Shown: piece by piece, positions 32,771 to 44,565 of the stretch | How the letters are laid out: each line of letters begins with the position of its first letter | Numbering within the stretch: position 1 is the first letter of the stretch | DNA from: Rheum nobile | Lineage: Eukaryota; Streptophyta; Magnoliopsida; Caryophyllales; Polygonaceae | Direction of reading: 5' to 3' | Length of the DNA stretch: 64,000 nt | NCBI GenBank assembly: GCA_027886185.1 | Contig: WOAB01000728.1 | Location: forward strand, 2,790,001-2,854,000 | The notes under the pieces: model-generated | Database searches by the model: none | Told to the model about the DNA's origin: nothing | Seen by the model: the letters and a program-made list of their open reading frames with translations, nothing else | Position numbers and translations under genes: made by a program

Positions 32771-35521
32771 TAATAACCCTCAATTTTTGTAAGGGTATTT
32801 ATGTAATTTACCCAACTCTATTTCTAATAAAGGAATTTTTGGTATTTATTTCATAATTCCAAAAATAGAAATGAAGTGGAGATTCTTAATATAAGTTGTT
32901 ACAACCTTAAAGTTGTGAGCTATTTAAATTTTTGGATAACATTAGGTTGATCCTAAATTTAAATAAAACTTATAAAATTTAACCTAGAATATTTAGATCA
33001 AGTTTAATAATTTTTGTTAAAGGATTTAAATATGGTTAAAGCCATAAGAACTGTAACTTAAGCTTGTCTTAGCCTAAGTTAAGATTATTTTATCCTTGGT
33101 TAGTTTTTTTTAATATTAATTTTGGGCTAAAATAATATTAGAAACATAGAAATATTAAATAATTAAGTTTAGGAACGTTTGGGCAGTTTTCGCAATTTAG
33201 GAAAAATGATTGAAGGGCGTTTTTGCCACAAACCAAAAACTTGAGGGGCACGACCGTAATTTAGGAAAATTGCATCTCCTTCCTCCAGCAGCTCCCAGCC
33301 GAGCTCTCTTTTGTGGGCATCAATGGCGGATTCGCCCATTTTCGCCTTGTTTCGTCCGATTACCCCATGGGCTTTTTAGTATAGGATTAAACTCGTCCAA
33401 CCCAAGTGGATTCGGAAGGAAACGATCAAGGATAAGATCGAATTCCTCCATTTAAGACAAGTGTGTACTCGGTTTTAGCTTTATGAAAATTGGACGATAT
33501 CGGGGCCAATCCGAGATCGTTTTGGGTCAAATTTTATACGATTTCGAAGCCATCCCCGAGACCTTTCCAACCCCTATAATAGGGCAGCATTCTTTGAGAT
33601 TTCGGCATCCAATTAATTCTCCAAAGCTCAAGAACCCTAGCTCTCGGTCGCGCCTGTTCTTCGCCGAAATTCATCGATCACCGTCCACCGTTGGAGTCGC
33701 CACCACCACCAGAAGTTGCGCCTGGAAGTTAGCTTCCAAAGCCCTAAGGTCTCGCCTCCGATCACTCACCGTCGGCCACCGCGCTAGCCGGAAAACCGCG
33801 ACCTCCCATTCGCGTCGATCCGAATCGGGTATTTTCTGGATTTATAAATAAATTGTGATATTTATTTATGTATGAAAAAATTATTTAGAATATATGATTA
33901 ATTGATATTTAATCGTATAGATAATCATCCTAACGATTAAACCTTGAAAATTGAATTAATTTGAGATGTATTAATTCAATCTTAAGACACATACCTCTCA
34001 AAATATAGTTTTAAATAAATTATCTAATTATAATTTATTTTGTGTGATATGGGTACGTCTCAGATTCACTTCTGAAACGGAAATAGAGCAGGGATTCAAG
34101 TTGCTACCTGGAAACAACCATCCCCGTGATACCGTTCATCCCTCCATAATTCAAGGCAAGTGGCGGTTCACTCTTGCTAATTTACTTCATATTTTTCTTA
34201 ATTGACAATTAATCTATTGTCTTAATTAAGTTGGGATAAATATTCTTAATTTCTCGTTTAAGAACTTGTGTGTGTAAAATAAATGTGTTAAGTGAACCTT
34301 ATTATTAGGTTGTATAATATGCTAGCTACGACCCTTATATATATTATTATTATAGGGTGCTAGTTATAACAGTTATGGTACTTGTTGTGCATTGGTGTGG
34401 ACATATAAATGCTAGTTTAGCACGAGTATTTGTAGGAACGCTATTTCCTTGCGAGGTTTAGTCGTTTCTTTATAACTTGGCGTTAGGAGGATTATTGTCC
34501 TAATGCTTTTGGTCATGACCTACCCCTATCCAAATATAGGTGGTGGTGCACTTAGCTAGTGCCAATCTTCGGGATTTATTCCCAATCTTCGGGATTTATT
34601 CCCATCCTATATCTCATTGTGAGATCTGTTGTGGAAATTAAAAGCTTCAACGTAAAATGCGCATTTTGAAATTAAATAAGATAAGTGTCTTGTTGCACAT
34701 AATTAATATACCCTCGGGCGAGAAGTACAACGTGGAACCCGTCCGGACTCTTGTATTAAAGTAAGTCCTCTTTACAATCCGGATTCGCATTATGCGGTGA
34801 GGTTGGTCGTGGACCCAAATAGTCAAGGTCGTTTTCAAACTTTGTGTGAAATATAATGTTCCCAAACAATCATTAATTTCCTATAAGACTCATTTCCTTT
34901 GGAGTCTTCTCTTGTCTCATACCTCTTCATTCGTTTCAGTGAGAGTATCCGGGTTATATATCGTCTATCGGTTTTTATTCGAGAGACAATGATAGTAATC
35001 GGATACAATCACAAGAACCATTCTGTTTGAGCCCTTGCGTAGTCTTTCATTAGACTGACCAGCCTTTCTCTTTCCTTGCATGGTTGGCTGGTGTCATCCA
35101 TCCTATACGGTGCATCAGTGGTTAGTCTCGGACGCCTTGAAGTAACAAATCGAAGACGAAGGCTTGCATTCGAAGATTGAAGATTTAAAGTAATAGTATT
35201 TTAAGAGTTGTCTAGTGTTGATTAATCTTTCTAAATAAGTGTAAGATGTAGTTAAAATGTTCATGTAATTAAGATTTACTTAAAGTCTTCCGCTGTTATT
35301 TCAATACCGTTTGTAAAACTATCATTCTCAATTTACGAGAGGAATTTTAATAAAATATTGAGTTTCTTTATACAAAGTCTTTCGCTATTTACTCTTTATT
35401 ATTTAATGGTCATTTAATTATTGAAGTATAATAGTTCCGATTAAAGTCTTGGGTGACTTTGGACTTTACAGTCTGAGGTCACTGGCGTGTGGGACTACCG
35501 ACGTAAGTCGGGGGTGTTACA
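32771..35521 (+). mobile_element. Gypsy solo LTR inside the antisense gene, no TSD
   Basis: This 2751-bp LTR starts TGTAATAACCCTC and ends GGGGGTGTTACA, the same termini as the Tekay-like LTRs above, in plus orientation. A TATA-like CCCTATAATAGG lies near 33575. No internal region or second LTR is present, so it is a solo LTR formed by LTR recombination. The flanks GAAAA and GGGAT do not match. Relative to element 1 about 340 bp of the target gene (element 1 positions about 9452-9795) are missing at this spot. The fragment at 1-723 belongs to the same family. Confidence 0.88.
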
Positions 35522-35767
35522 GGGATACTCGAAGAAACATACCCAATCGTCGTTATACCAGCCCGCTTGCTCACAAGGGGAAGGGAGACGTGCTACAGTT
35601 CCCTTGGGAAACCCTCTGACCTCTAAAATCCTCTCAAGTTCAGGCTGGGTTAAGGTTCCATACAAGGAATCTTCTGGGTTTAGAAGTTCCAGGGGCACAA
35701 AGGTGTCGCCTTCTTCACTCAAGTCGCTTATAATGGCTTTGCCCTTTCTCGATCTGGAAGACGCCAT
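35522..35767 (-). pseudogene. Antisense ORF of Tat element 2, first exon
   Basis: It starts MASSRSRKGKAIISDLSEEG at 35767. It is clearly homologous to the start of the element 1 gene (GTLTQPELERILEVRGFPKGTVARLP; WVCFFEYP). It breaks off at WVCFFEYP where the solo LTR begins. The Met start lies in good context after 'cgcc' and is extended relative to element 1, whose start codon equivalent has decayed. Confidence 0.8.
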
Positions 35768-36015
35768 GGGAGGAGCAGAGTAGAAGACGGTGAAAATTTG
35801 AAAAAGAGAGAGAAATTACCTTGATAAGACGTGAAGCGTTGCAGTGAAAGGGGAGGTAATTGATGGTAATTTAAAAAAGCAAACCGCCTTACCCTTGGTC
35901 AAACCACTGAACCAATCACGAGACGCCACGATCACTGAAGAATCGGCATAAAAAGATTCTGTAGAGGGAAGATCAAACTGCCCCAGAAACCGTTCCTCTC
36001 CTAGCCCATTTTGAT

Positions 36016-36026
36016 CTTGGGGCAAT
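36016..36026 (+). promoter_or_regulatory. Polypurine tract of Tat element 2
   Basis: CTTGGGGCAAT immediately precedes the 3' LTR start TGTTGGG. It is a weak tract, but it sits in the expected place. Element 1 has CTTAGGGCAAT at the same position. Confidence 0.5.
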
Positions 36027-36530
36027 TGTTGGGCCAAGGTACTTGGAGCCCAATCTGATTGGCCCACGATCTCATAAACGAGAACAATAGACTCGGCGAA
36101 AGCAAGGAAAGACGAGCCCAAGGAAGGAGGACGCAGACGAGAATTTCGAAAGACAGTTCGACGGCTCCCACAAAATTCGGAAGAGAATGGCTAGATTAGT
36201 TTATTATGTAAATCATGTATAAATACTAGATTCATAAGGTTTTTTGATAGACATCATTACTCCTATTGAATACAAGCCACAATTCGCTACTCACCTACTT
36301 GTTTTTACAATCGCTCTCTAGTTCAGTTCTTCATTTCAATATTGAAGCGATCGATGATTAAATCATTTGATTCGACCAGTCTCTTATTTAAAGGAGATAA
36401 GTTTGTCTTTGTATCTATTTAATCTAGTTCTTTATTTTATTTGGATCATTCAGGTATAATCGATATTGTTATTGTCTAGTTGCCCTTCTTAAGGCGATTC
36501 AGGTCGGTTCGATCTTTTTGCCCTAAAACA
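36027..36530 (+). repeat. 3' LTR of Tat element 2
   Basis: This 504-bp LTR starts TGTTGGGCCAAGG and ends CCCTAAAACA. It is followed by TSD GTATA (36531-36535), which continues the CACTA intron. Confidence 0.93.
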
Positions 36531-36662
36531 GTATACACATCTATTGTCTTATATATTTGGTCTTGTGTCTGCCATTATAAATAATGAAAATTTTAGGTGT
36601 TTTATTATTATAATGAATTTTTTTATGCTAATATATTTGTTTTTTTGTTTGAGTAAAAGACT

Positions 36663-39600
36663 ATGGATTGAAATTGGATGTTTGTGAGTCGATTGTCCAT
36701 AGAGTATGACAATGGGGTGAATATGTTTATACAATTTGCTCTTGAGAATGCTAGAAATGCTGAAAAAGTTCCATGTCCGTGCACAAAATGTTTAAATGCA
36801 ATTCACAAGGCCGTTAGTGATGTGAGAGATTATTTGTTTCTACATGGAATTGATCAATCCTACACTCGTTGGACACGGCACGGAGAAAACGAAAACACAT
36901 CCATTCATATGGATTTCGAGTTTGATGCATCTCTTGATCATGAAAGTTACCGACTTGAAGAACTGGCTGAAGCAGTTGCAGGGGAATTCCATGATCGTAC
37001 TGATATGCTTGAAAGTATGTTAAAGGATGCTCAAGAACCTCTCTACTCATCATGTACCAGATTTATAAAGTTGTTCGTTGTTTTGAAATTGTTCAATTTA
37101 AAAGCGGCTCATGGATGAACATATTTGAGTTTCACTGCCTTGCTTCAACTTATAAAGGAAATGTTACCAAAATATAATGTGCTTCCGGATCGTACGTACA
37201 AGGCGAGGAAAATGCTTTGCTCGGTAGGTATGAAGTATAAGAGAATACATGCATGTCCTAATGATTGTGTGTTGTACATAAATGAATATGCATCACTTGA
37301 GTGTTGTCTGAATGTAAATTGTGGCATATCTCGGTACAAGAGAGATCGTGTTCCAGTCAAGGTAGTATGGTATTTTCCTATAATGCCTCGATTTAAACGT
37401 CTATTTTCTAATGTTGAAGAATCAAAGAATTTAAGATGGCATGTAGAAAGGAGGGTTGCAGATGGTAAATTGAGACATCCAGCAGATTCTACCCAATGGG
37501 TTAATATTGATCATCAGTTTCTGGAGTTTGGTTGTGATTCAAGAAATTTGTGTCTTGCATTGTCGACCGATGGGATGAATCCGCATTCAAATCAATCAAG
37601 TACATAGAGTATTTGGTCGGTCCTCCTTATAATTTATAATCTTCCTTCTTGGTTATGCATGAGGCGAAAGTGAATGATGTTGTCTATGCTGATTTCTGGA
37701 CCGAGGCAACCTAGACATGATATAGATGTGTATTTGGCACCATTGATTGAAGATCTGCAAACTATGTGGGATCATGGAGTAGAGGTTTTTGATGCATACA
37801 GTAAATAAACTTTTCAGTTGCGGGCAATGTTGTTTTGTACGATCAGTGACTTCCCTGCATATGGTAATCTAGTTGGTTTCAGTGTTAAGGGTTATTTTGC
37901 TTGTTCGGTTTGTGAGGATAAAACGAATTCTCCTTGGCTGAAAAACAGTAACAAGATGGTCTACCTTGCGCATCGTCGATTTTTGCCAATAAGCCATAGG
38001 TATCGTAAGTTGAAGAAAGATTTTAATGGCGATGTAGAAGAAGAAATACCTCCTCAGCCGTTAACTATTGATCAACTTTTGGCTAAGTTAAGGGGTTTGA
38101 ATGTGATATTTGGCAAAAAGAGGGATGAGTCTCGTTCTAATAAGCGTTAAAAAGGTCATCCCAGTAAGTGCGAATGGAAAAAGAAGTCTATATTTTTCTC
38201 TCTTCCGTACTGGGAACACTTATATGTAAGACATTGCTCGGATGTAATGCATATTGAAGAAAATATTTATGATAGTCTGTTAGGCACATTACGGAATGTG
38301 AAAGGGAAGAGCAAAGATGGCAAGAAGGCGAGATTAGACATGGTTTCAATGAAAATCAGACCAGAGTTAGCATCGCAAGAAAGAGGAGAATGGACATATC
38401 TTCCTCCTGCAAGTTATACACTATCGAAATAGGAACGGGAAAAATTTTGTGATTTTTTTAGCAAGATAAAGGTTCCTTCTGGGTTTTCAGCAAACATCCA
38501 AAGTCTTGTCAATTTGAAAGAGGCCAAACTTCAAGGAATGAAATCACATGATTGTCATATTGTGATGCAATAGTTTTTGCCAATTGCTATTCGTGACATT
38601 TTACCAAAGGATGACTGAAATGCAATCACTAGACTATGCTTCTTCTTTAAAAAGATTTGTTGCAAAGTCATCGATGTCCGCGAATTGGATTCTCTGCAAA
38701 GTGACATTGTCCTTACAATATGTCAACTTGATATTTATTTTCCTCCATCATTTTTTGATACAATGGTTCACTTAACAATACATCTTGTTAGAGAGATCAA
38801 ATTTTGTGGACCGGTGTATCTCATATGGGTGTATCATTGTGAGCGATTTATGAAAATACTTAAAGGATATGTTCAGAATAGATTTCGTCCCAAAGGTTGC
38901 ATAGTTGAGCGATACATTGTCGAAGAAGTTGTATAGTTTTATACAGAATATTTATCTGCTACAACAGCAATAGGCCTTCCTAAGACACTTAATGAAGATG
39001 TAACAGAAGGAAGAGGTACACCTGGTTTTTGGGTCGAGGAGATTTCACAACAAATGTGGCATCAAGCTCATTTATATGTTCTTCACAATAGCAATAAAGT
39101 TCAACCATATGTAGAAGAGCACATGTCTTATTTGAGGAGACAAAATCCAACTCGTAAGAATGAGAAATGGATAAGAAATGAGCACAATCGTTCATTTATC
39201 TAGGGGTTCCGTGATCGGGTAATTCAGCAATGCACAAGTGAAACTGGATCGGTTTCTTCTAGCTTGATGCGATTGTCACAAGGACCTCTTTTTAATGCCT
39301 CATCTTTTTCAGGATATAAGATGAACGGTTACACTTTCTACACTAGTTTGCATGATGAGAAAATCACAAATCAGAATAGCGGTGTCACCTTGATAGCTCA
39401 ATCAGTGCATATATCTAGTGCAAAGGACAGAAATCTCGTTCATGCAAACATGGCATACTATGGAGTTATTGAGCATATATGGGAGTTTAATTATGTTGAG
39501 TTCAGGGTGCCAGTTTTTCGTTGTACGTGGGATGATGTTACTAACGGTGTACGCATTGATGACATGGGCTTTACTCTAGTTGATTTGCATAAGGTAGGTC

Positions 39601-39884
39601 ATAAGGATGACCCGTTTATTTTGGAATCACAAGCCAAACAAGTATTTTATGTTCCTGATCCGATAGATCCAAAGTGGTCTATCGTACTATCAACAAAAGA
39701 GAGGTATCATACTGAATACAGTGAAGAGGACAATGATGTGATTCAAACTTCAATGGTCTTTCCATCCCTCGAAACCAATGTTAATGAAAGTGAGATATAC
39801 ATGTGTGTAGACCATGAAGAAGGAATAGTGATTGAGAAAAGTATAGGTCCTACAAGAAAGAGAGAAAAAACAAGTAAAAGGTGA
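36663..39884 (+). pseudogene. TNP2-type CACTA transposase, 11 internal stops
   Basis: This is the main transposase of the CACTA element. One reading frame of 1074 codons runs from ATG 36663 to TGA 39882. Domains in order are the transposase-associated N-terminus (CPCTKCLN, LFLHGIDQSYTRWTRHGE), the TNP2 core (HACPNDCVLY; LRHPADSTQW; ALSTDGMNPH; DFPAYGNLVGFSVKGYFACSVC), a DUF4218-like region (HLVREIKFCGPVYLIWVYHCERFM) and a DUF4216-like region (YYGVIEHIWEFNYVEFRVPVFRCTW). Stops interrupt it at 36669, 37116, 37605, 37671, 37806, 38148, 38430, 38571, 38616, 38934 and 39201. There is no frameshift between them. The start is set by homology: the third codon is already a stop. Confidence 0.92.
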
Positions 39885-40000
39885 ATAACATATATATGAA
39901 TGTGTTCTAATTTATGCTATACTATTTTGTCTATGATTTGTATAAGCGTATATATGAATGTGTTTTATCTTTTATTTTTTTATTATGATTTGTAACTCAT
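39885..40000 (+). other. Short spacer between the two CACTA genes
   Basis: AT-rich sequence contains a repeated 'tatatatgaatgtgtt' word (39890, 39951). No gene is visible. Confidence 0.6.
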
Positions 40001-40779
40001 ATGTCAAGTACAACCCTTTCTTGTAGGAAAATGGACAATGAAGATAGTGATGACAATCACGAGTTTACTAACGTGGATGATGGTGGTTCTGGTGATGCTA
40101 CACATTCGAGAAAATCTTCTAAGAAGTGTGTGATAGGAGCTAAGATGATAGCCAAAATCAATAGGATGACTTGCGATGGAAATAAGATTTGTGTGAAGTG
40201 TAATAGACTTGGAAAAGGAGTTAACAAAAACTCTACACTTATGCAGAGCTATATTGGGTATTTAGCTCATACATGTGTTTCAATTGAATATCCAAATTGG
40301 AAAGCAGTACCGATAGATGTAAAAACAAAACTCTATCAAACCATTGAGGTAATTCAATATTATCTTGTTTGACTTATGCATACACATATATTTAATTCAA
40401 ATGTTATTATTTAGTGTATTTTTCACAAAATTTCAGATTTCCTTCGATATTACTCCTACCATGACTAAGAAGATGGTCCTTAGAAGTGCTGGTGATAAAA
40501 GGAAAAACTTCAAAAATGCTTTGGGCAAGTATTTAGTTGACGACGGTGTATTCTGTGTGGAGCCTCCTTCAAAGTATCCTTCTATCACACAAGAAGCATG
40601 TCAAGCATATGTTCAACATCAGTGTACCAAGGAATTCCAAGTAATGTATTATTTAATGCATTTGTAATACCAAATAAGTTAGATTTCTTCTTATAATTAT
40701 CAATGTCTTTCTTATGTGCAGGATTTAAGTCGTACTAATACTGAACATGCAAAACAGAACAATTATCCTTATAGGCTTT

Positions 40780-42113
40780 TGATCAGCGCTACTTTGTAGG
40801 GTTTATCTAGGAGTTGTTGCCGGTGTTTTGGGTACCATTTGGAGATGTTTAGAGCGTAATTGTGAAATATGGAGTTGAGGAGAAGAAGTGTAGATTTGGT
40901 GGTTTGGAGAAGCTTAATTGAAGATTAAGAAGAAGGAGGAGAGAGCCACAAAGGAAGAAGCCGAGAGAAGCTGAAGAGTGCTACAGGAGAAAAACCGCGG
41001 TCGCGGGGCTGAAGGCCGCGGTCGCGGAACAACACGGAAAAGAAGAGAGCAAGACACGAAGAACCGCGGTCGCGGGGGCCAAAGCCGCGATCGCGGAAAA
41101 TGAAGACAGAAGCCCTTTACAGAGATATTTCCGCGATCGCGGAAATTCTTCCGCGGTCGCGGAAAACACGTTATTAGACGCGCGAGGATTTTTACAAAGA
41201 TTTACTTTTTACTTTATTTTCCTATTTCTTTTATTTCGATTATTTTATTTCCTTTTAGATTATATTTTCCATCTTTAGTTTTAGGTTTGGGTTAGGTTAT
41301 TTAACCTAATTCCTAACAGCCTCTTTTTCATTATCTTAGTTTACAATTATCATTCAGTTTTCCCTTTGAATTTTACGTTTCAAGACTATGAAGAACTAAG
41401 CAACTTTTGCTTAGTCCGACGATTGAAGCCTTCGTTTGATATATGGTTGTGAGATTCTAATTCTATTTCTTTTCCTTTGAATGTATTGATTCTCTTGTGC
41501 TTTATCCCATTGATTCTTGTTGATTTGACTGGCCTGATCATCTAGTTGATATTAGTAATTATCTATCGCTAGGGTTTGGTAATTACTGTTTGAGTTACCT
41601 AATTCATGAGTAGCAACTGTAATATTCTAAGAACTGTTTGGACTGGTTTATTATAGAGAGAATTAATTGCATGCAATAGTATGACTATTTGCTACTCTTG
41701 CATGTATCTATTGAAATTCATGTGTTCATTGCTACTGTTGAATTGAATCATGGAGGTTTTCCTGGTTATTTGATAGTTAGTATTCTCAGGGTCTGTTTGT
41801 CCTGTTTATAACTTAAGAAAATGAATAGGAACATTCATAGGAAGGAATTAGAGATAATCTAGGATCAACCAATCAAATGAATGGTGGATATTTGTCTAGC
41901 TAAGTACTTTTTTCCAATTGATTACAACCTTTGCTTTTATTTACTTTGTTACTTTGAAACAAACCAACCAACCCCCCATTGTTACCTTTGGCATACTACT
42001 TTGCACTTTGAAAGATTACTTCCTCCCTGTGGGATTCGACCCTTGCTTGCCTATTCTACTTAGTTAGGTTTGTTTAGGATTATTTTGTTTAGGTGTCACG
42101 ATAACGCCTATCA
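40780..42113 (+). mobile_element. Solo LTR of another LTR family, with GC dyad array
   Basis: This 1334-bp element starts TGATCAGCGC and ends GCCTATCA. It is flanked by the exact 5-bp TSD GCTTT (40775-40779, 42114-42118), so it is a solo LTR. It splits an exon of the CACTA TNPA-like gene. The end text 'ccctgtgggattcgaccc' suggests an Athila-like gypsy, but this is tentative. It carries six GC-rich dyads at 40995-41162. No coding sequence is present. Confidence 0.87.
40995..41162. repeat. Array of six CCGCG(G/A)TCGCGG dyads
   Basis: CCGCGGTCGCGG occurs at 40995, 41016, 41064 and 41151. The perfect palindrome CCGCGATCGCGG occurs at 41085 and 41131. The last two copies, with their flanks (41127-41165), match 62228-62266 in a different LTR family at 36 of 39 positions. 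Confidence 0.92.
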
Positions 42114-42411
42114 GCTTTCTAGGATGGGTTATGCTCGCAAAGAGAGGAAAATGGTGATGGTATACTTATCTTTTTTAAGTACTTTAATATTTTGTTTCAT
42201 AAAAAGTATACTTTGTTTGTGTAACATTTATCGACCAATGTTGTTATTTAGTTAAAAGAACAAAACAAGGATCCAGACACTTGTACAATACCAAGAGCTG
42301 AATTGTGGAAAGTTGCAAGACAAGATCTTAATGGAAGGTATCATGATGATGAAACAGCCCAAGTGGCTAAAAAAATTGTGAGTATGCTAAATTTCAATAC
42401 ATTAATGTTTA

Positions 42412-43750
42412 CAGGGGCGGACACAGGTGGGGCCCAATGGGGGCTGTAGCCCCCACTGGATTTTTTAAATAAAAAAAAAGTATACGGGTTTTATTTTTTT
42501 CCCACCCAAATTGCAGTCGGCCCTAAGGTTTCCTTCCACAGTTCACATCTTTGGCTCTTTCTCAATTTTCATCTCTGCCTCACCTCGCCGGAGTCGCCAC
42601 TCGCCGCCCTCGCCGAGTCGCGTTGTGGCCTGTGGGAAACGCCGGACGTGGTCGAAGATCTCGAGTCGCGTTGTGGCCTGGAGGATCCAATGCCAAGAAG
42701 AAGAAGAAGTAAAAACCAAACCCGTTTGCCACCGATTTTATGGCCAATGCCATAAGCGGATCCGGATCCAAGCTCCATGTACTGAAGGATCCGACGGGTC
42801 GGGACATCAACGCTCGGTACGAGCTCGGGCGAGAGCTGGGGAGAGGCGAGTTTGGGATAACGTATCTGGCCATGGATTTGGCGACGGGCGACAAATTCGC
42901 CTGCAAATCGATTTCGAAGAAGAAGCTAAGAACGGCTGTTGATATAGAGGATGTGAGAACTGAGAAGAGAGGTTGAGATTATGAAGCATCTGCCGAAGCA
43001 CCCGAATGTGGTGACGTTGAAGGATACATTTGAGGATGACAAAGCCGTTCATATTGTTAAGGCGGCGAGCTTTTTGATCGGATCGTTGCCAAGGCGGCGA
43101 GCTTTTTGATCGGATCGTTGCCAGGGGGCATTACACTGAGAGGGTGGCGGTGTTCGTTACCAGGACGATCGTTGAGGTTGTTCAGGTGAAATTTTTTTCG
43201 ATTTTCGTGAGGTACAATTTGGGGTTTTTGTGTGTTAGTGATTGATTTCTCTAATGTGTGTAATTTAGTTTGTATTGATGATTCCTGTGATTCTTAGAAG
43301 TCCTTTTTCCTGGTTTTGTTTAATTATTAGTGGATTCACTTGAGATCAAATTCAGCTGTTTTTTCATAATTATGAACTTTGCTTTGATCTGCTGAAATAG
43401 TTGGTGTTGCTGATCAATATCCCCCATGATTCCTTGGTAGAAATTTAGCATATTTTTTATGTTCTTATTTCCGTTGATTGGGTTTTAAGTGTTTATACAT
43501 TTCTTTTCCCTTACCAATGAAGCATTGATCTGTTCATCGAATTGTTTGGTCTGTTGTAGCCATGCTTTGGTATCTCCACATTATCTTACTCGCACCACCA
43601 TCCATTGTACTTAACCTCTATCCTCACTCTTTTCTAGCCATATGTCATCCTTTTCCTTGCATGCTAGTTTCATTATATTTGGACTAATTGGTCATTCAAC
43701 ACCAGTAGGATTTTAGCCCCCACTGGGCTAAAATCATGCGTCCGCCCCTG
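42412..43750 (+). mobile_element. Non-autonomous hAT element carrying a kinase gene fragment
   Basis: This 1339-bp element has termini CAGGGGCGGACACAGG and CATGCGTCCGCCCCTG. Inner terminal text also pairs (GTAGCCCCCACTGG with TTAGCCCCCACTGGGC). The exact 8-bp TSD AATGTTTA is at 42404-42411 and 43751-43758. It has no transposase. Its interior is a piece of a calcium-dependent protein kinase gene, including intron sequence. It sits in an intron of the CACTA TNPA-like gene. Confidence 0.92.
42740..43185 (+). pseudogene. Captured calcium-dependent protein kinase (CDPK) exon fragment
   Basis: A frame from 42740 encodes LHVLKDPTGRDI, then RYELGRELGRGEFGITYLAMD, then FACKSISKKKLRTAVDIEDVR. This is the N-terminal lobe of a CDPK with the glycine-rich loop GRGEFG and the invariant Lys in ACKS. 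A small indel after DVR shifts the frame. The next segment in another frame reads KHLPKHPNVVTLKDTFEDDKAVHIV, after which a 30-bp block (GGELFDRIVA-type text) is present twice and the preceding acidic stretch is missing. The exon ends at a splice donor (CAG|GTGAAA at 43185/43186) and intron sequence follows. The N-terminal variable and myristoylation region, most of the kinase, and the EF hands are absent. Confidence 0.9.
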
Positions 43751-44565
43751 AATGTTTACTATGCCAAATTGTGTTACAATTTTCATCATTTATGAAACAA
43801 ACTCCCTTATCATGGAATACTTTATCATGTATATTGTAGAAAATTATTCCTTACATGCATGTGTGATTCTAGGACATGTATACTGAACAACATTCTCAGG
43901 GCATCATAAAACTCACACAAGTTGAATATGCTTTAATATTGGCTCTAGAAAAGGACGAGCACTATGGTCGTGTGAGGGCTGTAGGTTTGGAGTAAGTAAG
44001 AGGAGGTTTTTTGGCGCAACTAAGCCTAGAGAATCTGCAACTAAGCAAGAGGTTACATCACTTAGGAATGAAGTTGCAGATTTGAGACAACAAATGGCAG
44101 AGTTTTTAAGAAAATTCTAGAACCCAGTTTCATCACAATCACAAGTGTCACAACCTCCTCCAATCAAAACTACTAATCTTGCAGAAATAGATATTCCTTT
44201 ACAAGAGAAACCTCAGGTATGAGTTATTCTTGCATGATTATGAGGGATTAAAGTTTCGCATTACAATTAATCTATTTGAAAATGGCAGAATTCTTGATAA
44301 AAATGGTCAAGATATGAGAGTAATATATATGACCACTTCAATATGTCAAGGAAATGCAAGCCATCGTCTGTGACTTGCCCCATATAATAGTGGGTAAGTT
44401 TCTTATGTAGAAATTAAATGATCATATAAATATAATCATGACTTGTATTATTTTCTCTTAGTACAATCTATTTAATATACATATTTTCTGAAAGATGTTG
44501 GATCCTGGATGTTCATGTAATATTGCATATATAGCAAATAATAAGTGGAACATATATATATATAT

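Larger units (their letters stand above)
18332..36530 (+). mobile_element. Tat-lineage Ty3/gypsy retrotransposon 2, with nested insertions
   Basis: The LTRs are 18332-18845 and 36027-36530. The exact 5-bp TSD GTATA lies at 18327-18331 and 36531-36535. Gag-pol is on the plus strand and the antisense gene on the minus strand (35767 down to about 31500). It is the same family as element 1 but inverted. A gypsy element (23196-29735) splits the second RNase H and a solo LTR (32771-35521) splits the antisense gene. About 18 differences in the first 300 bp of the LTR pair (about 6%) make it older than its nested guest. It has many stops and deletions. Confidence 0.95.

Noticed and set aside
41127..41165. 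E2F-type binding sites in the TTTCCGCG dyads
   Set aside because: The plant E2F core needs TTT followed by two G/C and then CG. TTTCCGCG does not fit at the sixth base, so the resemblance is only partial.
42511..42942. A separate 143-residue plus-strand gene
   Set aside because: It is an out-of-frame reading of the captured kinase fragment; the kinase motifs are in the frame starting at 42740.
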